Part shown: positions 1 to 8,775 of the stretch, piece after piece
How positions within the stretch are numbered: position 1 is the stretch's first letter
Layout: every line of letters begins with the position of its first letter
Assembly (NCBI RefSeq): GCF_015694725.1
Contig: NZ_JADQDQ010000001.1
Span: forward strand, 62,001 to 126,000
Reading direction: 5' to 3'
DNA: 64,000 nt
Source: Hymenobacter jeongseonensis
GTDB taxonomy: Bacteria > Bacteroidota > Bacteroidia > Cytophagales > Hymenobacteraceae
Notes under the pieces: model-generated
What the model saw: the letters and a program-made list of their open reading frames with translations, nothing else
Databases searched by the model: none
Told to the model about the DNA's origin: nothing
Made by a program: the position numbers and the translations under genes

Positions 1-880
1 GGTGCTTGCGGCGGTACTCCAGAAAGGACAGAAACGGCGCTTCGTAAAGCTGAATGTTGTCGGGCAGCACCTGAAAGCCGTCGTTTTCCACAAACTGGGC
101 GTCGGCTTCCACCAAGTAGTTGTTGGCGTTGGCTGCTTGCTGGCGGTGCTTTTGCTCGTCGCTCAGATTCGTGCGGTTGCGAAGCTTCGTGGCCAGGCCC
201 GTGGGCACATCGTTGGCCTTAAACCGCAAGGTGCCCGACATGTCATCACCTTTGAAGCGCACATCCATGTCCGTGCCAGCGTCGAGGTACAGGGGTGCCA
301 CGTCGTCGCCGTACACCAAATCAGCCTTGGTTGAGCCGTGCACGGGTATCACCAATTTAAAATCGCCTTTATCGCTCAGCGCAACCCGGATGAGTTTTTC
401 TTTCGGGTCGAGCGGGTTTTCCCGCAACGTAACGCCTACCGAATCGGTGGTGCTGCCACTCACCCGGCCGGTAAGAATAGCCGTGCCCGTGGGCGGCGCC
501 GCAAAAGCCTTGGCCGGCGCGGCCTTAACCGGGGCGGGCTTGGGGGCAGCAGCAGGTGCGGCCGGGGTAGCCACCGCGGCCGTTTCCTCGGCGGGAACGG
601 GCACTGGCGTAGCAGCAGGGTCGGCTACTGCAGCGGGCGCTACCACCTTTTTGCGTTGCGCGGTGCTGGTGTTCGAAGCCGATTTGCTCAGGACCGATTT
701 AGTTGCTGGTTTAACCGCTGAAGCCGCCTTGCGCGGCGCAGTAGTCGCGGCGGAAGCAGACTTACTTGGTGCAGTTGCGGCCGTAGGCGCGGGCTTGCTT
801 TGGCCGTAGCTAAGCACCGGCACCAACAGCAGCGTCGTGCCCAGCAAGCCGCGTACAGAAGTGATGAAGGCAGATATCAT
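1..880 (-). CDS. TlpA-like thiol-disulfide protein, N-terminal part (cut by the window edge)
   Basis: The frame is open from an ATG at 880 to the window edge, giving 293 codons with no stop, so the C-terminal part is missing. Residues 1-26 look like a signal peptide ending near SYGQ. Residues about 27-130 are a low-complexity Ala/Pro/Lys/Thr linker. From about 131 a beta-rich domain begins (GTAILTGRVSG, then YLDAGTDMDV), resembling the DUF4369-like domain that precedes the thioredoxin fold in Bacteroidota TlpA-family periplasmic proteins. The CxxC thioredoxin part would lie beyond the edge, so the redox role is inferred from the family and not seen. The long linker is unusual and may tether the domain to the membrane or cell wall. 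It lies downstream of radA on the same strand, about 240 bp away. Confidence 0.72.
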   Translation of the reverse strand, partial: MISAFITSVRGLLGTTLLLVPVLSYGQSKPAPTAATAPSKSASAATTAPRKAASAVKPATKSVLSKSASNTSTAQRKKVVAPAAVADPAATPVPVPAEETAAVATPAAPAAAPKPAPVKAAPAKAFAAPPTGTAILTGRVSGSTTDSVGVTLRENPLDPKEKLIRVALSDKGDFKLVIPVHGSTKADLVYGDDVAPLYLDAGTDMDVRFKGDDMSGTLRFKANDVPTGLATKLRNRTNLSDEQKHRQQAANANNYLVEADAQFVENDGFQVLPDNIQLYEAPFLSFLEYRRKH

Positions 881-975
881 ATCACAAAAAATCTAGCAGA
901 GGACTGATGGCATGGACCATCAATAACCGACGAAACTCGACATTACCGATGACAGTTACCTAAACAATTCGCGGT

Positions 976-1010
976 AAAAGCCTATCAGTCATCCGAAGAT
1001 AAGGCTTTTT
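976..1010. terminator. Hairpin between radA and the TlpA-like gene
   Basis: An 11-nt arm at 976-986 pairs with 998-1009 apart from one bulged T, around an 11-nt loop, with T runs at the arm ends. It sits about 115 bp beyond the radA stop and could end radA transcription. The rest of 881-1123 shows no gene. Confidence 0.35.
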
Positions 1011-1123
1011 GGTTTATAAAATCCAAATCAGCCACTTATCGTCTTCCAAGCCGTTGGGCTTAGCGCCGCAAGGGGCTTCCCCAAACTAGGCAAACAGCAA
1101 CTGATTATCAGCATGGTTTTGGC

Positions 1124-2521
1124 TCAGCCAAATAAGCCATTCAGTACCTCGTCGAGTCGGCTCACGGCTTGCACTTTTAATCCGAAACGTGCGAGGTCCA
1201 GCCCTTTGCCGTTAAACTGGGAAACGTACATTTCCCGAAAGCCCAATTTTTCGGCTTCCGCGAGGCGCTGGTCGAGGCGCGAAACGGCCCGGATTTCGCC
1301 GCTCAGCCCGACTTCAGCGGCCAAGCAAACATCGCCGGGGATGGGCAGGTCATTCAGCGACGAAACCACGGCCGCGCACACGGCCATATCCAGCGCCGGG
1401 TCGTCGAGGCGCAGGCCACCGGCAATGTTCAGGAACACGTCGTGCTGCCCCAGGCGCAGGCCGGCGCGCTTTTCCAGCACGGCCAATAGCATTTGTAGGC
1501 GCTTGGCGTCGAAGCCGGTGCTGCTGCGCTGCGGGGTGCCGTAGGTGGAAGGCGTGACGAGGGCCTGTACTTCCACCAGCAGCGGGCGGTTGCCCTCGAG
1601 CGTGGCCCCGATGGCCATGCCGCTCAGGCTTTCGCCGCGCTGCGAAAGCAGGATTTCGGAGGGGTTGCTCACCTGGCGCAGGCCATCGCCCTGCATCTCG
1701 TAAATCCCCAGCTCGGAGGTGCTGCCGAAGCGGTTTTTGGTGGTGCGCAAAATCCGGTAGCTCATGTGCCGGTCGCCTTCGAACTGCAGCACGGTGTCCA
1801 CCATGTGCTCCAGAATTTTGGGGCCGGCGATGCTGCCGTCTTTGGTGATGTGACCGATGAGCAGCACCGGTGTGCTGGTCTCCTTGGCAAACTTCAGGAA
1901 CTCGGCAGTGCACTCGCGCACCTGGCTCACGCTGCCCGCGCCGCTTTCCACCAGCGTAGAGTGCATGGTCTGGATGGAGTCGATGACGAGGATGTTGGGC
2001 TGCACCTGGTCAATCTGCCGAAAGATGTTTTGGGTGTTCGTTTCGGTGAGGATGTAGCAGCCCGGGTGCTGGCCGTCGGCCAGGCGCTCGGCGCGCATCT
2101 TTATCTGGGCTTCGCTTTCCTCGCCGCTCACGTAGAGTACCTTCATCTTGCGCAGGCTCAGGGCAATCTGGAGCATGAGCGTGCTTTTGCCGATGCCGGG
2201 CTCGCCGCCAATGAGCACAATGGAGCCGGGCACCAGGCCGCCGCCCAGCACGCGGTTTAGCTCGCCATCGGGGGTGATGATGCGGGGTTCGTCTTCGGCC
2301 AGAATATCGCCGAGCGGCACCGACTTGGCCGCCTTGGTGAGGTTGCCGCCGGGCACGGTGCTGGCCGGCTTCCACTGTCCCGTGGTGGTGGCCACGGTTT
2401 CTTTCTGGATGACCTCCTCAACGTAGGTGTTCCACTCGCCGCAGGCCGGGCAGCGGCCTATCCATTTTGCCGATTGGGCACCGCAGGATTGGCAGAAAAA
2501 GACAGTTCTAGCTTTGGCCAT
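1124..2521 (-). CDS. radA: DNA repair protein RadA
   Basis: This is a 465-residue RadA/Sms protein, a RecA-like ATPase and branch-migration helicase that helps process recombination intermediates in the cytoplasm. An N-terminal C4 zinc finger is visible (C10, C13, C24, C27). The Walker A motif GGEPGIGKST lies at about 105-114, the RadA-specific KNRFG motif follows the ATPase core, and a Lon-protease-like C-terminal domain (GGLRLDDPALDMAV) completes the protein. Length and domain order are normal for the family. The ATG at 2521 precedes MAKARTVFFCQ, the usual RadA N-terminus. It is transcribed alone. The next gene upstream on the same strand is an unrelated secreted protein 96 bp away. Confidence 0.97.
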   Translation of the reverse strand: MAKARTVFFCQSCGAQSAKWIGRCPACGEWNTYVEEVIQKETVATTTGQWKPASTVPGGNLTKAAKSVPLGDILAEDEPRIITPDGELNRVLGGGLVPGSIVLIGGEPGIGKSTLMLQIALSLRKMKVLYVSGEESEAQIKMRAERLADGQHPGCYILTETNTQNIFRQIDQVQPNILVIDSIQTMHSTLVESGAGSVSQVRECTAEFLKFAKETSTPVLLIGHITKDGSIAGPKILEHMVDTVLQFEGDRHMSYRILRTTKNRFGSTSELGIYEMQGDGLRQVSNPSEILLSQRGESLSGMAIGATLEGNRPLLVEVQALVTPSTYGTPQRSSTGFDAKRLQMLLAVLEKRAGLRLGQHDVFLNIAGGLRLDDPALDMAVCAAVVSSLNDLPIPGDVCLAAEVGLSGEIRAVSRLDQRLAEAEKLGFREMYVSQFNGKGLDLARFGLKVQAVSRLDEVLNGLFG

Positions 2522-2617
2522 GAAAGGCGTATTTGAATGAGGTATGGCAATTATTTACAAGGTAGCCCCGCCTAAAAAAGTTGCCTTTAATATCGCAACA
2601 GCTGGTTTCCAGGTCGC

Positions 2618-3349
2618 TTATTTCACGGCCGCCCGGGCGTTGTAGGCCTGCACTAGAGTGGGTAGGTCTTCGAAGCGGTGCTTGGGCGCCTTGGCCTTGA
2701 TTTGGGCCGCCATTTCAGACGCCCCGATGAAGAAAACGCTCATTTCCCGAGCAAAAGAGTAGCTGTCACGCAGTACTTCCAGCAATTCGCCGCCGGGCTG
2801 CCGCACATACCAGAAGTACTTGTTGTGGCCTTCGGTAGGAATGAAAATGGCGGCCCCTGGAAGGGGGAGGGGAATGATAATGGGGAAGCCGTTTTTCACT
2901 TTGTAGTACCCAAACAGCGCCACAGGCCCGGCCCCAGTCAGGCTTTCGGCCATGAGACCCAGCAGCTTGCCGTTCAGGCGCAGGCTTTCGTAGTGGTGGC
3001 CTGCGAGCTCCATTTTCTCGATGCGGTCGATGCTCAGCGCCTTCAGGGGCGGGGCGGGCAGTTGGCTGGGGTGGCGCTCGTAGCACTCAATGCGTTCGAC
3101 GTAGCACGGCTCAATGCCCGTGAGGAAGGCCGAGACCCGGCGCCCGCCCACCAGCGTAAACGTCGCCGGGTACACGTCGCCCAGCGCGGGGCTGCGGGCG
3201 GCCCGCAATGAGTCGATGTGCGTAGCCACGCGCGGCGGCCGCTGAGCGTAGGCCGTTGGGCCCATAACAAGGCCGGCTAAGGTCAGCCAAGCTGTAGGGC
3301 ACAGGGCTTTGGGGAAGGAATATGCCCTGTGTAAAACTCTTATCTTCAT
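2618..3349 (-). CDS. Hypothetical secreted protein
   Basis: This is a 243-residue protein I do not recognise. Residues 1-35 form a signal peptide (basic start, hydrophobic LTLAGLVMG, cleavage likely after AYA). The mature part has a beta-rich first half with a possible YVERIECYERHP loop holding two cysteines. A hydrophobic stretch around FPIIIPLPLPGAAIFIP reads more like a buried strand pair than a transmembrane helix. Composition and codon use match the neighbours. It diverges from the histidine kinase gene at 3452, with about 100 bp between the starts. Nothing in the context fixes a role. Periplasmic or outer-membrane location is inferred from the signal peptide only. Confidence 0.8.
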   Translation of the reverse strand: MKIRVLHRAYSFPKALCPTAWLTLAGLVMGPTAYAQRPPRVATHIDSLRAARSPALGDVYPATFTLVGGRRVSAFLTGIEPCYVERIECYERHPSQLPAPPLKALSIDRIEKMELAGHHYESLRLNGKLLGLMAESLTGAGPVALFGYYKVKNGFPIIIPLPLPGAAIFIPTEGHNKYFWYVRQPGGELLEVLRDSYSFAREMSVFFIGASEMAAQIKAKAPKHRFEDLPTLVQAYNARAAVK

Positions 3350-3451
3350 AAAATATTCCCGTTCACGGGCCGCCTCTAATTGGGCCGCAAGGTACGGCCC
3401 GGCGCTACCGGTTGCTGCTCAACTTTCCCCCCTTCCCTAGCTTGTCTTTTC

Positions 3452-4870
3452 ATGTCCGAAACCCTTGCCCTAACTACCACCGAACTAGCGACCATCACCG
3501 CCTTTGCCGGCCTACCCGATGACGTGCTCGACTGGCTGCTCGCTCACGGCGAGCAGCGGGTGTTGGCCGACGGCGGCAGCGTGGCCCAGCCCGGCGACCC
3601 GGCCGAGTACCTCATGGCCGTGCTAAAGGGCGGCATTCAGTTCTACTTGGTGCAGAACGGCACCCGGGAGCCCCGGTTCCGGGTCGAGAAAGGCCAGGTG
3701 AGCGGCGTGCTACCGTATTCGCGGCTGCGCATCATCAGCGGCCTGGGCGCGGCCGTGGGCGAAACGGTGCTGTACCTGCTGCACCGCAACCATTTCCCGG
3801 CCCTCGAACAAATCAGCCCCGAGCTGATTCAGCGCTTGGTGGCCCTGATGAGCGACCGCGCCCGCGACGAAGCCCGCGGCCAAGAGCGCGACGACAAGCT
3901 GCGGGCCCTGGGCAAGCTCTCGGCTGGCCTCGCACACGAACTGAACAACCCCGCCGCCGCCATTGCCCGCGCCGCTCAGGCCCTAGCTGAGCGCGCCGCC
4001 GCCAAGCCCCAACTGCTCCGTGAGCTCATTGACCAGTGCCCCGACCCCGCTGCACTCTGCGCATTCACGGCCCTGGCGGTGCCCCTAGCCGAACATGCCA
4101 CGCCCCAGCCGCACCTCTCGCCCTTGCAACGTTCGGAGCAAGAAGACGCGCTGGCCGACTGGCTGGCCGGCCAGGGCGTGGCCAACGGGTACCGCCTAGC
4201 GCCGGGCTTGCTCGAAACCGGCTTGACCGAAGAACTACTGGCCACGGCGGCCCAGGTGCTGCCGGTGGCGGCCCGCCCCGCGGCCTTTGCATGGCTGGAG
4301 AGCCAGCAAGGGACCCTGCAGCTTATTCGCGACGTGCAGGAAGCCGGCAGCCGCATCAGCAAGCTGGTGGCCGACGTGAAAACCTACTCGCACATGGACC
4401 GCGCCGGCGGGTTTGAGCTGCTCGACGTTGCCGCTGGGCTGGACAGCACGCTCAACATGCTGGGCTTTGAGCTGCGCCAAAAAAACGTGCGCCTCACCCG
4501 CGACTTCGCCCCCGGCTTGCCCCAGATTCGGGGCCAAGTCAGCAGCCTCAACCAAGTGTGGACCAACCTCATCGACAACGCCGTTGACGCCTTGCCGGCC
4601 CAGGGCGGCGAACTCACGCTCCGCACCCGTCAGGAAGGCGATTTCGTGCGCGTATTTTTGATTGACAACGGCGCAGGCATTCCGGCGGACGTGCTGCCGC
4701 ACATCTTTGAGCCATTTTACACCACCAAGCAGGCCGGGGCAGGCTCCGGCCTGGGGCTGGACATTGCCCAGCGCATCATCCGGCAGCACGACGGCCGGTT
4801 GGAAGTCAGCTCATGGCCCGGCCATACCGAGTTTTGCGCGTGGCTGCCCGTAGCCGCCCCGCTAGCTTGA
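3452..4870 (+). CDS. Sensor histidine kinase with cyclic-nucleotide-binding-like N-terminus
   Basis: From the ATG at 3452 this is a 472-residue cytoplasmic kinase with no membrane segment. Residues about 5-130 resemble a Crp/cNMP-binding fold (LADGGSVAQPGDPAEYL, GAAVGETVLYLL). The HisKA box KLSAGLAHELNNP carries the phospho-accepting H162. An inserted helical region of roughly 130 residues follows, then the N box (NQVWTNLIDNAVDAL), G1 (DNGAGIP) and G2 (GSGLGLDIAQRI) of the ATPase domain. The frame stays open upstream to 3380, but that part (GATGCCSTFPPS) does not look like protein. The next gene, 81 bp downstream, is a receiver-domain fusion and is the likely phosphorylation target. Confidence 0.9.
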   Translation: MSETLALTTTELATITAFAGLPDDVLDWLLAHGEQRVLADGGSVAQPGDPAEYLMAVLKGGIQFYLVQNGTREPRFRVEKGQVSGVLPYSRLRIISGLGAAVGETVLYLLHRNHFPALEQISPELIQRLVALMSDRARDEARGQERDDKLRALGKLSAGLAHELNNPAAAIARAAQALAERAAAKPQLLRELIDQCPDPAALCAFTALAVPLAEHATPQPHLSPLQRSEQEDALADWLAGQGVANGYRLAPGLLETGLTEELLATAAQVLPVAARPAAFAWLESQQGTLQLIRDVQEAGSRISKLVADVKTYSHMDRAGGFELLDVAAGLDSTLNMLGFELRQKNVRLTRDFAPGLPQIRGQVSSLNQVWTNLIDNAVDALPAQGGELTLRTRQEGDFVRVFLIDNGAGIPADVLPHIFEPFYTTKQAGAGSGLGLDIAQRIIRQHDGRLEVSSWPGHTEFCAWLPVAAPLA

Positions 4871-4951
4871 TATAGCCATGTGTGGACATGCGCGGCAAAT
4901 GGCAGGCAGAATACAGCAGCGCGCCCTTGATTTAGCTTTTACCCCCTTCTT

Positions 4952-6610
4952 ATGGCCTCCAAAAAGCCTTTTATCTTAGCCGTTGACGACGACCCGCAAG
5001 TGCTGGCCGCCATCACCCGCGACTTGCGGCAGGAATTCAGCCAAGAGTACCGCATCCTGCGTGTGGGCTCGGGGCCCGAGGCACTGGCTACCCTGCACGA
5101 ACTGCGCGTGAAGGAGGAACCGCTGGCCCTGATTGTGGCCGACCAGCGCATGCCCGATTTGGAAGGCGTAGAATTGCTTACCGCTTCGCGCGAGCTTTTT
5201 CCGGACACCAAACGCGTGCTGCTCACCGCCTATGCCGATACCGAGGCCGCCATCCGGGCCATCAACTCGGCCCGGCTCGACCATTACCTAATGAAGCCCT
5301 GGGACCCGCCCGAGCAATTGCTCTTTCCCACGCTTCGCGACTTGCTCAACGCCTGGCAAGCCGCCCACAAACCCAAATACGACGGCATCCGACTCATTGG
5401 CTTCCAATGGTCGCCGCTTTCGCACGAGCTCAAGGATTTTCTGAGCGGCTACATGGTGGGTTACCAATGGCTGGATTTTGAAACCCAGCCCGAAGCGCAG
5501 GAGCTATTGAAAGCCTCTGGGTACAACTCCACGGACCTGCCGCTCGTCATTTGCGCCGACGGCACTGCCGTACCCAACCCCACCAAAGCGGCCTTGGCTC
5601 AGCACCTGGGCATCAGCAACAAGACCACGCAGGAGATGTACGACGTGGTGGTAGTGGGCGCCGGCCCGAGCGGCCTCGCTGCGGCCGTGTACGGAGCCAG
5701 CGAGGGCCTAAAAACGCTCATCATCGAGCGCCAGACGCCCGGCGGCCAGGCCGGCACCAGTTCGCGCATCGAAAACTACCTGGGTTTCCCCACCGGCCTG
5801 AGTGGAGCCGAACTGGCCCACCGCGCTTGGTCGCAGGCCGTACGCCTCGGGGCCGAGTTCCTGGCCCCACAGGAAGTAAGCCAGCTGTGTGTGCAGGACG
5901 GATACAAGGTTCTGACTCTGAGCGATGGCAGCGAAATCAGCACCAAAGCCGTGGTCCTGACGACCGGCGTGAGCTACCGCACGCTCGACGTGCCCGGCAT
6001 GGACCGCCTCAGCGGCGCCGGTGTGTACTACGGCGCCGCCCGCACCGAAGCCCGCAGCTGCGATGCCCAGGACGTGTACATTGTGGGCGGCGGCAACTCG
6101 GCCGGGCAGGCAGCCATGTACCTGGCCACGTATGCCCGCCGGGTATTCATCGTCATCCGCGGTGCCGACTTGGCGGCCAGCATGTCGGCTTATCTTATTG
6201 AGCAGATTCGCACTACGCCCAACATCGAGTTGCTGCCGTTTTCACAAATAAAAGAAGTGTGCGGCCAGGACCACCTCGAGGCCGTGATGGTTGACATCAA
6301 CGGCACGGTGGAGAAGCGAGCAGCGCGGGCGCTGTTTGTTTTCATCGGGGCGAAACCCAGCACCGAATGGGTAAACGACCAAATTCTGTGCGATGGCAAA
6401 GGCTTCCTGCTCACCGGCCGCGACCTGCTCGGCGATTCGCGCTTCGCCGCCACCTGGAAAAAGCAGCGCGAACCATTTTTGCTCGAAACGTGCGTTCCGG
6501 GCATTTTTGCTGCCGGCGACAGCCGAGCCGGCGCCATGGCCCGCGTGGCCTCAGCCGTGGGCGAGGGCAGCATGGCCATCAAGTTCGTGCACCAGTACTT
6601 GGACGAATAG
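4952..6610 (+). CDS. Receiver domain fused to a thioredoxin-reductase-like flavoprotein
   Basis: This is a 552-residue three-part protein. Residues 1-125 are a response-regulator receiver domain with acidic pocket VDDDP, phospho-acceptor D64 and conserved K115. Residues about 140-222 look like a glutaredoxin/thioredoxin-like fold in which the usual CxxC position reads SPLS (154-157), with a possible cis-Pro in TDLPLVI. Residues 229-552 are a class II pyridine-nucleotide flavoprotein: FAD motif GAGPSG (236-241), GGQAG, NAD(P)H motif GGGNSA and C-terminal FAD motif GIFAAGDSR. The dithiol of true thioredoxin reductase (CATC) is replaced by GAAR at about 361-364. Fused response regulator/thioredoxin reductases are a known annotation, but their substrate is unclear. 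The kinase gene lies immediately upstream. Confidence 0.92.
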   Translation: MASKKPFILAVDDDPQVLAAITRDLRQEFSQEYRILRVGSGPEALATLHELRVKEEPLALIVADQRMPDLEGVELLTASRELFPDTKRVLLTAYADTEAAIRAINSARLDHYLMKPWDPPEQLLFPTLRDLLNAWQAAHKPKYDGIRLIGFQWSPLSHELKDFLSGYMVGYQWLDFETQPEAQELLKASGYNSTDLPLVICADGTAVPNPTKAALAQHLGISNKTTQEMYDVVVVGAGPSGLAAAVYGASEGLKTLIIERQTPGGQAGTSSRIENYLGFPTGLSGAELAHRAWSQAVRLGAEFLAPQEVSQLCVQDGYKVLTLSDGSEISTKAVVLTTGVSYRTLDVPGMDRLSGAGVYYGAARTEARSCDAQDVYIVGGGNSAGQAAMYLATYARRVFIVIRGADLAASMSAYLIEQIRTTPNIELLPFSQIKEVCGQDHLEAVMVDINGTVEKRAARALFVFIGAKPSTEWVNDQILCDGKGFLLTGRDLLGDSRFAATWKKQREPFLLETCVPGIFAAGDSRAGAMARVASAVGEGSMAIKFVHQYLDE

Positions 6611-6635
6611 CTGCTGTTATCGCTGAATTTAAGTA

Positions 6636-6680
6636 AAAGCAAAAGCGCCCCGCAATATCGTTGCGGGGCGCTTTTGCTTT
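6636..6680. terminator. Bidirectional terminator between convergent genes
   Basis: A perfect 20-bp inverted repeat (6636-6655 and 6661-6680) around a 5-nt loop has a GC core flanked by A and T runs. It sits between the flavoprotein gene and the convergent rfbA, so it can serve both strands. Confidence 0.9.
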
Positions 6681-6696
6681 CGGATAAAGGCGTGTG

Positions 6697-7575
6697 CTAC
6701 TCGGCCATCACCAGCTGCTCGGGCAGATTCATCAGATAGTCGCCGTAGCCGCTCTTGCGTAGCGGCGCGGCAATGGCACGAAGCTGGTCGGCGTCAATAA
6801 AACCTTGACGGTAAGCCATTTCTTCAATAGCGCCAACCTTCAGGCCCTGACGTTGCTCGATTACGCGCACGAATTCGCCGGCCTGCATCAGGCTCTCGAA
6901 GGTGCCAGTATCAAGCCAAGCGGTGCCGCGGCCGAGGATGCCTACTTTCAACGTGCCGCGGCGCAGGTATTCGCGGTTGACATCGGTGATTTCGTACTCG
7001 CCGCGTGGGCTAGGCTCCAGGTTCCGGGCGATTTCAATAACGTCGTTGTCGTAGAAATACAGGCCGGGCACGGCGTAGTTGCTTTTGGGCTGGGCCGGCT
7101 TTTCTTCGATGCTGAGGGCTTTCTTGTCGCCATCGAACTCGACCACGCCGTAGCGCTCGGGGTCGAGTACGTGGTAGGCAAACACTACGCCGCCAGTCGG
7201 GTTGCTGTTGGATTTCAGCAGCTCTTCCAGGCCTGCGCCGTAGAAAATGTTGTCGCCGAGTACCAGCGCCACCTTGTCATCACCGATAAAATCGGCGCCG
7301 ATGACGAAGGCCTGAGCCAGACCATTCGGCACTTCCTGCACGGCGTACTGGAAGTTGCATCCCAGGTTCTTGCCATCGCCCAGCAACTTTTGAAATTGCG
7401 CCTGGTCGTGGGGCGTGGTGATAATCAGCACCTCCCGAATACCCGCCATGAGCAGTATCGACAGCGGATAATAAATCATCGGCTTGTCGTACACGGGCAT
7501 AAGCTGCTTGCTCACAGCAAGCGTGAGCGGATGCAGGCGGGTGCCGGAGCCGCCGGCGAGGATAATTCCTTTCAT
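6697..7575 (-). CDS. rfbA: Glucose-1-phosphate thymidylyltransferase
   Basis: This 292-residue RmlA/RfbA enzyme makes dTDP-glucose from dTTP and glucose 1-phosphate, the first step of dTDP-deoxysugar synthesis. The nucleotide-binding signature [11 protein letters not shown] is at residues 8-18. [18 protein letters not shown] and the C-terminal GTAWLDTGT are also typical. The frame continues upstream to 7614, but the ATG at 7575 (MKGIILAGG) is the family start, and the upstream part lies inside an inverted repeat. It is the last gene of a minus-strand nucleotide-sugar run that includes rfbB. No rfbC or rfbD is present here, so the end product need not be rhamnose. Confidence 0.96.
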   Translation of the reverse strand: MKGIILAGGSGTRLHPLTLAVSKQLMPVYDKPMIYYPLSILLMAGIREVLIITTPHDQAQFQKLLGDGKNLGCNFQYAVQEVPNGLAQAFVIGADFIGDDKVALVLGDNIFYGAGLEELLKSNSNPTGGVVFAYHVLDPERYGVVEFDGDKKALSIEEKPAQPKSNYAVPGLYFYDNDVIEIARNLEPSPRGEYEITDVNREYLRRGTLKVGILGRGTAWLDTGTFESLMQAGEFVRVIEQRQGLKVGAIEEMAYRQGFIDADQLRAIAAPLRKSGYGDYLMNLPEQLVMAE

Positions 7576-7586
7576 AAGATGAAATA

Positions 7587-7656
7587 GTAGCCTGGACTCT
7601 GCGAGCCCATGCATGAAAAAACGGAATTATACCCGGACTCGCAGAGTCCAGGCTAC
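7587..7656. repeat. REP-like palindrome, family A copy 1
   Basis: A perfect 19-bp inverted repeat (7587-7605 and 7638-7656) lies between rfbA and the epimerase gene. A related palindrome sharing the GGACTCTGCGAG core lies at 49769-49857, so this is a dispersed family and not a one-off terminator. Confidence 0.75.
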
Positions 7657-7659
7657 GGT

Positions 7660-8667
7660 TTAGTTTCTTTCCCGAATGAATTCCTGGTTGGCTTTGAACC
7701 ACGCCAGCGTTTGGCGCAGGCCTTCGCGGATGCGTATCTGGGGTTGGTAGCCTAGCAGGCGGTTGGCTTTCGAAATGTCTGCTAGCGAGTCGCGGATATC
7801 ACCGGCCCGGTCGGGACCGAATTTCGGCGCTAGGTCCGAGCCGGCTTCTTCGCGCAGGATGTCGTACATCTCCACCAGCGAAGTCCGGTCGCCCACGGCG
7901 ATGTTGTACACCTGGCCTAGGGCTTCAGGATTCTGCACCAGCGCGGCGCGGATGTTGGCCTCCACGCAGTTTTCTACGAAGGTGAAGTCGCGGGTCTGGC
8001 CGCCGTCGCCGTTGAGCGTGGGCGCCTGGTTTTGCAGAATGGCGTCGATGAAAAGCGGAATAACAGCGGCGTAGGCTCCACCAGGGTCCTGGCGCGGGCC
8101 GAAGATGTTGAAGTAGCGCAGGCCGATGATTTCCATGCCGTAGGTACGGGCAAATACGTCGGCGTACAGCTCGTTGGCGTACTTGGTGACGGCGTAGGGC
8201 GAGAGCGGCTTGCCAATCCGGTCCTCTACTTTGGGCAGGCCGGGGTGGTCGCCGTAGGTCGACGACGACGCCGCGTACACAAAGCGCTGCACGCCCGCGT
8301 CTTTGGCGGCGGTCAGCATCTGCACGAATCCGCCCACGTTCACGTCGTTGGTCAGCACCGGGTCTTTAATGGAACGCGGCACCGAGCCGAGAGCGGCTTC
8401 GTGCAACACCACATCCACGCCAGCGCAGGCAGCGGCGCACACGGCCGCGTCGCGGATGTCGCCGTCCATGATTTCCAGCCGGGCATCGTCGGCAAACAGC
8501 GCCAGGTTTTTGCGGAAGCCGTTGGAATAGTTATCCAGCGTACGCACTTTTTTCACGCCGTATTTCAGCAGATACTCCACAATGTTGGAGCCGATGAAGC
8601 CGGCGCCGCCGGTCACGAGAAACGTAAGATTATCGAGCGGCTGCTCGTGGAAAGGGTTTTCGTACAC
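7660..8667 (-). CDS. NAD-dependent UDP-sugar 4-epimerase (TviC/WbpP type)
   Basis: This 335-residue extended short-chain dehydrogenase/epimerase has the NAD-binding motif TGGAGFIGSN near residue 20, a substrate loop, and the catalytic YAVTK (Tyr and Lys) near 150. The N-terminal leader and GLRYFNIFGPRQDP segment match the UDP-N-acetylglucosamine/UDP-GlcNAcA 4-epimerase group (TviC, WbpP) more than classical GalE. A separate galE is present two genes away. A TviB/WbpO-like dehydrogenase is encoded at 11035-12330, and together they could supply UDP-GalNAcA or a similar sugar for surface polysaccharide. The exact substrate is inferred. Confidence 0.88.
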   Translation of the reverse strand: MYENPFHEQPLDNLTFLVTGGAGFIGSNIVEYLLKYGVKKVRTLDNYSNGFRKNLALFADDARLEIMDGDIRDAAVCAAACAGVDVVLHEAALGSVPRSIKDPVLTNDVNVGGFVQMLTAAKDAGVQRFVYAASSSTYGDHPGLPKVEDRIGKPLSPYAVTKYANELYADVFARTYGMEIIGLRYFNIFGPRQDPGGAYAAVIPLFIDAILQNQAPTLNGDGGQTRDFTFVENCVEANIRAALVQNPEALGQVYNIAVGDRTSLVEMYDILREEAGSDLAPKFGPDRAGDIRDSLADISKANRLLGYQPQIRIREGLRQTLAWFKANQEFIRERN

Positions 8668-8674
8668 TTTGTTG

Positions 8675-8769
8675 AGTTAAGAGTTAAAAGTTAGGAGTTA
8701 AGAGTTGAGGCCCGGTAGCTTGAGTCGCTTAAGCATCAACTCTTAACTCCTAACTTTTAACTCTTAACT
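8675..8769. repeat. Palindrome built from heptamer repeats
   Basis: A perfect 34-bp inverted repeat (8675-8708 and 8736-8769) surrounds a 27-nt loop. Each arm is itself a run of about five 7-nt units of the AGTTAAG/AGTTAAA type. It separates the epimerase gene from rfbB and is much more AT-rich than its surroundings. Confidence 0.9.
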
Positions 8770-8775
8770 GAATCC

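Noticed and set aside
120..809. Plus-strand open frame of 229 codons
   Set aside because: It is the antisense shadow of the partial TlpA-like gene. Its composition is dominated by Ala and Arg from the linker, and the minus-strand frame has a proper signal peptide and domain.
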